The notes under the pieces: generated by a model
Seen by the model: only the letters and a program-made list of their open reading frames with translations
What the model was told of the DNA's origin: nothing
Databases searched by the model: none
In this document: positions 6,753-10,072 of the stretch, piece after piece
Layout: each line of letters opens with the position of its first letter
Numbering within the stretch: the stretch's first letter is position 1
Origin: an uncultured Collinsella sp.
GTDB lineage: Bacteria; Actinomycetota; Coriobacteriia; Coriobacteriales; Coriobacteriaceae
Assembly: GCA_902490095.1 (NCBI GenBank)
Contig: CABUCQ010000072.1
Location: 1-10,072, forward strand
Direction of reading: 5' to 3'
Length of the DNA stretch: 10,072 bases
Made by a program: the position numbers and the translations under genes

Positions 6753-6860
6753 ATCAATAGAAAACGACGCACCCCGCGTAAATGTTTGGGAGCGCGGGCG
6801 GTCTAGTTTTCTGGTTTTGTTAAATGCCCGGGCTCCGAACCCCGGGCATTCTTATTTGCG
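6753..6860 (+). ncRNA. Candidate small structured RNA on the plus strand
   Basis: A TACAAT hexamer (6747-6752) could serve as a plus-strand -10 box, though no clear -35 is seen. About 20 nt downstream, CCCGCG (6773-6778) pairs with CGCGGG (6793-6798), extended by GAC (6766-6768) with GTC (6801-6803). The unit ends in a 10-bp terminator-like hairpin at 6823-6850 followed by T-rich sequence. This gives a roughly 105-nt transcript divergent from the AbiE-like operon. No known RNA family recognised. Confidence 0.3.
6823..6858 (+). terminator. Terminator-like hairpin, plus-strand orientation
   Basis: AATGCCCGGG (6823-6832) and CCCGGGCATT (6841-6850) pair perfectly around the 8-nt loop CTCCGAAC. 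The plus strand continues CTTATTTG, with five T in eight bases, whereas the minus strand continues into A-rich sequence. It therefore points to termination of a plus-strand transcript, although no plus-strand protein gene lies upstream. Confidence 0.5.
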
Positions 6861-6995
6861 TTTGTTGCGGCGCAAATGCCTTCTGCCGTCCGCACCGCGC
6901 GTGCGCCTACGGACCTTAAACCGAACCTCATACGAGTCAAGAAACGCGATGACGGATGAGTCCGCATCGGACGGTGGAGGCTGCCTGTGTTGTCC

Positions 6996-7034
6996 AAAAA
7001 GAACGGGGCAAACTCCAGCGCGGAGTCTGCCCCG
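6996..7034 (-). terminator. Intrinsic terminator of the pilin transcript
   Basis: On the minus strand CGGGGCA (7034-7028) and ACTCC (7026-7022) pair with GGAGT (7016-7012) and TGCCCCG (7010-7004), with a single mismatch (7027 with 7011) and a 5-nt loop. TTC then TTTTT (7003-6996) follow. This strong Rho-independent terminator, about 100 nt after the pilin stop codon, should separate pilin transcription from the AbiE-like operon and the sortase. Confidence 0.88.
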
Positions 7035-7134
7035 AAAAGAGAATGGCAAAGCAAGAACGTCGATGGACGAGAAAAGTGTCCGCAAGTCTCATGGCCATCA
7101 CATCCCACCTGCCAAAGGGATGGGTGAGCGAGCG

Positions 7135-8907
7135 TTACTCCTGCTCGGACTCCTCAGCCTGCTTACGGCTGCGGATGAGGTGCGCCACGCCGATGACGAG
7201 CACCGCGCCACCAGCGATCCAAGTGAAGGTCACGCCGTTGAGACCGGTGAGCGGGAGGTTGGAGCCCTTCTTATCGGTAACGGTGAGGTGAACCATGCCG
7301 TTAGTGGCGTTGGCGGAAGTAACGAGACTTTGATCGTCTGCGTCATCCACTGTAAGCTCAGGGTTGACCACTTCAGTGTTGCTCTCAGTAAGGCTGCCGC
7401 GCTTAATGGTGAACGTGATGCCTTTGTCGCCGTGAGAGTTATCGTAGCCAGGTGCGGGCGTGACCTCTGTGAGGACATAAGTGCCCTCATCGAGACCGAC
7501 AACGTTAATCTTGCCCTCTTCGTTCGTGGTGAGCTTGGCAGCCTCGGCGTTCGCCTGCTTTACTCCGTTAGCATCAATGTACTTATCCTCGACAGTGTCG
7601 CCGTTCTTTTCCTGAAGCTTAAACACAACCCCAGAGAGCTTCTTAGGAGTTTCCTCATTACCAACCTTGGTGACGTCAATGCCGTAGGTGTAATCGTAGG
7701 CAGGGTGCTCGACGGTGGTGCCGGTGGTGCCGGTGCCGACAGCATGCGGGTTGTTAGAGTAGGTCAGAGTGACGGTGTTCTTTTGACCTTTGCCGAGCAT
7801 GCCGGCGCTAACCTTCGTGGGGTCAAGCCTTGCCTTATAGTTCACATAGACCTTTGATTTGCCGTCAACGTTAATGAGTGCGCCCTTGGTGTCATCTTCG
7901 TTTTTCGCATAGGCGTTTTTCAGATTTGAGAACGAAACCACAAGCTTGCCATCTGCATACTCTTTGCTGTAGCTATCAGGATGAACAACCTGATTGCCAA
8001 TCTTGACCTCGACAACGGGATCATTGCCGTCAAGTTCGGGCACCATCGTAGAAGGCAGCTCATCTGTAAAGGTATAGCTGTACTCATTATAAGTATTGAT
8101 GTTGCTGGCCACGGTACCTGCAAGCTGATACTCAACCAGCTGATCGGATGCAGAGTCCGCAACCCTATTGGGCGCCTCGAAGACATTTTTACTCTTATCA
8201 GTCACAAAGCTGCCATTATTGTCGTCCTTGACGGCCTTGGTCACGTTGGGGACGTCTTTTTTGGGTGTAACGTTTACGCCCTCACCGCCGACGATAGTAA
8301 AGATTGGCGAGGTGTAGGCATCGATATTACCGTTAGTCGTATCGGTATCTTTAGTCGAACCAACACTTGCAGTCACAAAGAGCCAGTAGCCAGACTCCAG
8401 GCCCGTAAAGTTACCAGTAGTGGATGACTGCCAACCAAGCGTCGAATCGGTAGCGCCCGCATCCTCCAAAGCCTCGGCGATCTTGTCCAGTGTACTACCA
8501 GTATCAACGTTGGCGTTGTTGCCAGCATTATTATTAATGAAAGCAATCCACTCCTGAACGCTCGCGTTCCCCGTAGGAGCTCCTGCAACACCTGAGAACT
8601 TGTCAGTGACAGCCTTTTTGACTTTTGGCGAAGCCCAATCGATGTCGGAAAGCGTCTTATCCCCAGTGGAATCCCAGACTCCCTCGCTCTTCTGGTCCTG
8701 CGTAACCTTAGCCTTGAAAATCTGGATACCCTTAAAGGTCGTATCCTTGTAGATCTCCTCATTAATCGTCACGTTGCCACTCGTCGTAGCCACCGGCGTA
8801 CCCGCCGCAAACGCCATGGTCACCGGGGCCATCACGCCGCCGAAGCTCAACGCTGCTGTGAGGCCGGCGGTTACTGCCAGGCGTGCGATATTCTTGTTCA
8901 TGCTCAT
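7135..8907 (-). CDS. Isopeptide-forming pilin with LPLTG sorting signal
   Basis: A 590-residue secreted pilin, probably the shaft subunit of a sortase-built pilus. A signal peptide (about 1-36: basic MNKNIAR, hydrophobic stretch, VTMAFAA) starts at the ATG at 8907, which has AGAGGA about 7 nt upstream; ORF extension beyond this lacks such a site. An N-terminal pilin domain follows (about 45-208). Next come GVNVTPKKDVPNVTK (210-224), where K216/K217 resemble the linking lysine of the YPK pilin motif, a D2-type isopeptide domain (about 220-400; YQLAGTV, YSYTFTDELPS) and a CnaB/SpaA-like domain (about 405-520). The E-box is E481 in YVLTEVTPAPGY. LPLTG (551-555), a hydrophobic segment (about 561-578) and the charged tail RSRKQAEESEQE complete the cell-wall sorting signal. 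A Gly/Thr linker (391-398) comes from 9-bp repeats. GC is 38-50% in sampled lines, well below the pilin gene upstream. A strong terminator follows. Confidence 0.92.
   Translation of the reverse strand: MSMNKNIARLAVTAGLTAALSFGGVMAPVTMAFAAGTPVATTSGNVTINEEIYKDTTFKGIQIFKAKVTQDQKSEGVWDSTGDKTLSDIDWASPKVKKAVTDKFSGVAGAPTGNASVQEWIAFINNNAGNNANVDTGSTLDKIAEALEDAGATDSTLGWQSSTTGNFTGLESGYWLFVTASVGSTKDTDTTNGNIDAYTSPIFTIVGGEGVNVTPKKDVPNVTKAVKDDNNGSFVTDKSKNVFEAPNRVADSASDQLVEYQLAGTVASNINTYNEYSYTFTDELPSTMVPELDGNDPVVEVKIGNQVVHPDSYSKEYADGKLVVSFSNLKNAYAKNEDDTKGALINVDGKSKVYVNYKARLDPTKVSAGMLGKGQKNTVTLTYSNNPHAVGTGTTGTTVEHPAYDYTYGIDVTKVGNEETPKKLSGVVFKLQEKNGDTVEDKYIDANGVKQANAEAAKLTTNEEGKINVVGLDEGTYVLTEVTPAPGYDNSHGDKGITFTIKRGSLTESNTEVVNPELTVDDADDQSLVTSANATNGMVHLTVTDKKGSNLPLTGLNGVTFTWIAGGAVLVIGVAHLIRSRKQAEESEQE
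7714..7737. repeat. Short in-frame 9-bp repeats in the pilin linker
   Basis: GGTGGTGCC occurs twice in tandem followed by a partial copy GGTGCC (plus-strand reading). On the coding strand it encodes the Gly/Thr linker GTGTTGTT (residues 391-398) between the D2 and CnaB-like domains. Copy-number change would alter linker length by three residues without breaking the frame. Confidence 0.7.
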
Positions 8908-8990
8908 CTTCTTTTCCTCTACTTTCCGTTTGATTCCAATTCGATCGGTCATCATCTGTCTGTGTCTTAGCATCTACTTCGCTACGTCTC

Positions 8991-9009
8991 GCCCCGCTCT
9001 CTGCGGGGC
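8991..9009. other. GC hairpin between the two pilin genes
   Basis: GCCCCGC (8991-8997) and GCGGGGC (9003-9009) pair perfectly around TCTCT, starting 6 nt after the stop codon of the upstream pilin gene. On the minus strand it is followed by purine-rich sequence without a T-run, so it is not a full intrinsic terminator. It may act as an mRNA-processing or stability element, or as a partial terminator setting different levels of the two pilins. Confidence 0.5.
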
Positions 9010-9015
9010 TGCCAG

Positions 9016-10072
9016 CTACTCTTTATGGCTGCCACCTCCCCGCTTGACCAGGAGCGCGACCACGATGAGCGCGGCTCCGGCGACCGCTGCGGCGGCCGCG
9101 GCGTACATTGCCATATCGCCAGTCGAGGGCATGAAGCCTCCGGTGGTAATGCTAGGGGGTGTGCCGGTGGGCGTGTTGATGAGCGACGCCTCCAGGCTGC
9201 CCGTCGACCCGTCAGCGCTGTCGGCGCGCAGGGGCGACTCGGCCGTGATGGTGAGCTTGGGTTTGGCGGCGGCCACCTGGTCGACGTCCAGGCCCTCGGC
9301 CTTAACCGTCACGGAGCGCGTTCCCTCAAAGGCGGTGTAGCCCTTGGGTGCCTTGAGCTCGCGGACCTCCAGCTTGCCCGAGTCCACGCCCGAGACGGTC
9401 ACGCGGCCGTCCTCGCCCGTGGTGACGGTAGCCTTGCCCTCCGCATCCCACGTGCCGTCGGCCGCCAGCGTGCGACCGCGGTCGTCGGTGATGCTCAGGA
9501 CCGCCCCGGCAAGCGGCTTGTCGCCGTCGCTGCCGCGCTTGGTGAGCGCGAGATCCCAGGTGTAGGCGCACGCATCGTCGCTCGGCGTGCGGGTGAAGCC
9601 GGCATCGCCGGACTGGTCGGCAAAGGGAGAGCGCGGGTAGCGCAGGTAGACCTCGTTGGGGTTGCCCTTCGCGATGCCGTGGTTGCACGCGCTGTTGAGC
9701 GGCGCGTTGTACACGGCGACCACGCGGGCGCCCGCGGTGAAGGCATCGGCCCCGCCGAGCGCGGCGACCAGGTCGCCGGTGCGCACGGTGAAGGCATTGC
9801 CCTCGACCGAGACCCTGCACTGGGCCGTGATGTCGGTCCAGCCCTTCGCGGGCTCGGTGCCGGCGCGCCCGTCCTTACCGGCCGAAACGGCGTCAAAGCC
9901 GCCGTCCGCGCCCGCCGCCACGTACACGCGCATGCTCGCGGCCACCTTCGACGCGTCGAGCCCCGCGCCCATGGTGTCGACGAACTGCACCGTATAGGTG
10001 TCGTAGGCCGTGAGCCCCGCCGGGACCGTGGCAGAGAGGCGCCAGTACAGGTCGTCGGCGACCGTGGCGTCG
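9016..10072 (-). CDS. Fimbrial isopeptide-forming protein with MPSTG signal, 5' part outside window
   Basis: The frame is open to the window edge (it begins ATVADDLYWRLSATVPAGL at 10072), so only the last 351 residues are visible; the GTG at 9990 is an internal valine. The visible part starts within a D2-type isopeptide domain (YDTYTVQFVDTMGAGLD, ARVVAVYNAPLNSACNHG, NPNEVYLRYP). A CnaB/SpaA-like domain follows (DLALTKRGSDGDKPLAGAVL through the E-box VRELKAPKGY, with candidate isopeptide K and E). The end is a variant sorting signal MPSTG, a hydrophobic Ala-rich helix and the tail KRGGGSHKE. The protein should be anchored to the wall or built into the pilus by the sortase encoded downstream. 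GC is about 75% in a sampled line, much higher than the neighbouring pilin gene. It could be a second backbone, an accessory or a tip subunit; the missing N-terminus would decide. It ends with TAG. Confidence 0.88.
   Translation of the reverse strand, partial: DATVADDLYWRLSATVPAGLTAYDTYTVQFVDTMGAGLDASKVAASMRVYVAAGADGGFDAVSAGKDGRAGTEPAKGWTDITAQCRVSVEGNAFTVRTGDLVAALGGADAFTAGARVVAVYNAPLNSACNHGIAKGNPNEVYLRYPRSPFADQSGDAGFTRTPSDDACAYTWDLALTKRGSDGDKPLAGAVLSITDDRGRTLAADGTWDAEGKATVTTGEDGRVTVSGVDSGKLEVRELKAPKGYTAFEGTRSVTVKAEGLDVDQVAAAKPKLTITAESPLRADSADGSTGSLEASLINTPTGTPPSITTGGFMPSTGDMAMYAAAAAAVAGAALIVVALLVKRGGGSHKE

Larger units (their letters stand above)
6623..7134. other. Gene-free interval between pilin gene and AbiE-like operon
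   Basis: About 510 bp with no convincing coding sequence. From the pilin side it holds a small 6-bp hairpin just after the pilin stop (CATCCC 7101-7106 with GGGATG 7117-7122), the strong minus-strand terminator (7034-6996), about 140 bp at 6855-6990 in which I see nothing definite, the plus-strand hairpin (6823-6850), a GC hairpin in a possible small RNA (6773-6798) and the AbiE-like promoter region. Confidence 0.6.

Noticed and set aside
6852..7085. 77-residue minus-strand reading frame with a very basic end (RRHLRRNKRK)
   Set aside because: It passes through the strong pilin terminator at 6996-7034, has no ribosome-binding site and resembles no family I know; I could not exclude a remnant of an older gene.
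7101..7122. Small CATCCC/GGGATG hairpin just after the pilin stop codon
   Set aside because: The stem is only 6 bp with a 10-nt loop and no T-run; the much stronger structure at 7004-7034 is the likely terminator.
6629..8938. Shared 12-mer CGTTTGATTCCA upstream of both the regulator gene (6629-6640) and the LPLTG pilin gene (8927-8938)
   Set aside because: A few 12-base matches are expected by chance in 10 kb and the flanking bases differ, so co-regulation is not supported.
9016..9990. Treating the GTG at 9990 as the start of the MPSTG protein
   Set aside because: The frame stays open to the window edge with sequence typical of the same domain (LYWRLSATVPAGL), and no signal peptide follows 9990; the gene is cut by the window.

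Overview
The window looks like a chromosomal segment of a GC-rich Gram-positive bacterium with sortase-assembled pili. The GatCAB amidotransferase, class C sortase, LPxTG-type pilins and hand-counted GC of about 63-75% in the flanking genes fit a gut actinobacterium of the Coriobacteriia (Collinsella/Olsenella-like). That placement is inference from gene content and style, not from a marker gene. Every convincing protein gene is on the minus strand, so transcription runs from high to low coordinates.

Layout in transcription order. (1) 10072-9016: the 3' part of a large surface pilin or adhesin, cut by the window edge, with isopeptide-forming domains and an MPSTG sorting signal. (2) 8907-7135: a complete pilin with signal peptide, D2 and CnaB-like domains and an LPLTG signal, separated from the previous gene by a short GC hairpin and followed by a strong intrinsic terminator at 7034-6996. 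(3) 7134-6623: about 510 bp with no convincing gene, holding that terminator, a second hairpin facing the plus strand with a possible small RNA, and a palindrome-rich AT-rich promoter. (4) 6622-4899: a two-gene AbiE-like toxin-antitoxin module, made of a winged-helix regulator overlapping a DNA polymerase beta-type nucleotidyltransferase. (5) 4787-3849: a class C (pilus) sortase. (6) 3848-3524: about 325 bp rich in repeats: a REP-like hairpin, a 15-bp inverted repeat with a nested palindrome, three 21-bp tandem repeats, and the gatC promoter. (7) 3523-22: gatC-gatA-gatB, with one-base TAATG overlaps at both junctions.

Function. GatCAB converts mischarged Glu-tRNA(Gln) and/or Asp-tRNA(Asn) to the correct amide forms and is housekeeping. 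The two pilins and the sortase form a surface-pilus locus: the pilins carry C-terminal sorting signals, and the sortase would cleave and join them. The unusual part is that an AbiE-like module with its own promoter sits between the pilin genes and the sortase. The module and the adjacent LPLTG pilin are clearly lower in GC (38-50% in sampled lines) than the sortase (63%) and the upstream pilin (75%). This suggests a roughly 4 kb exchanged or acquired block. I found no transposase, integrase, CRISPR array, tRNA or rRNA gene.
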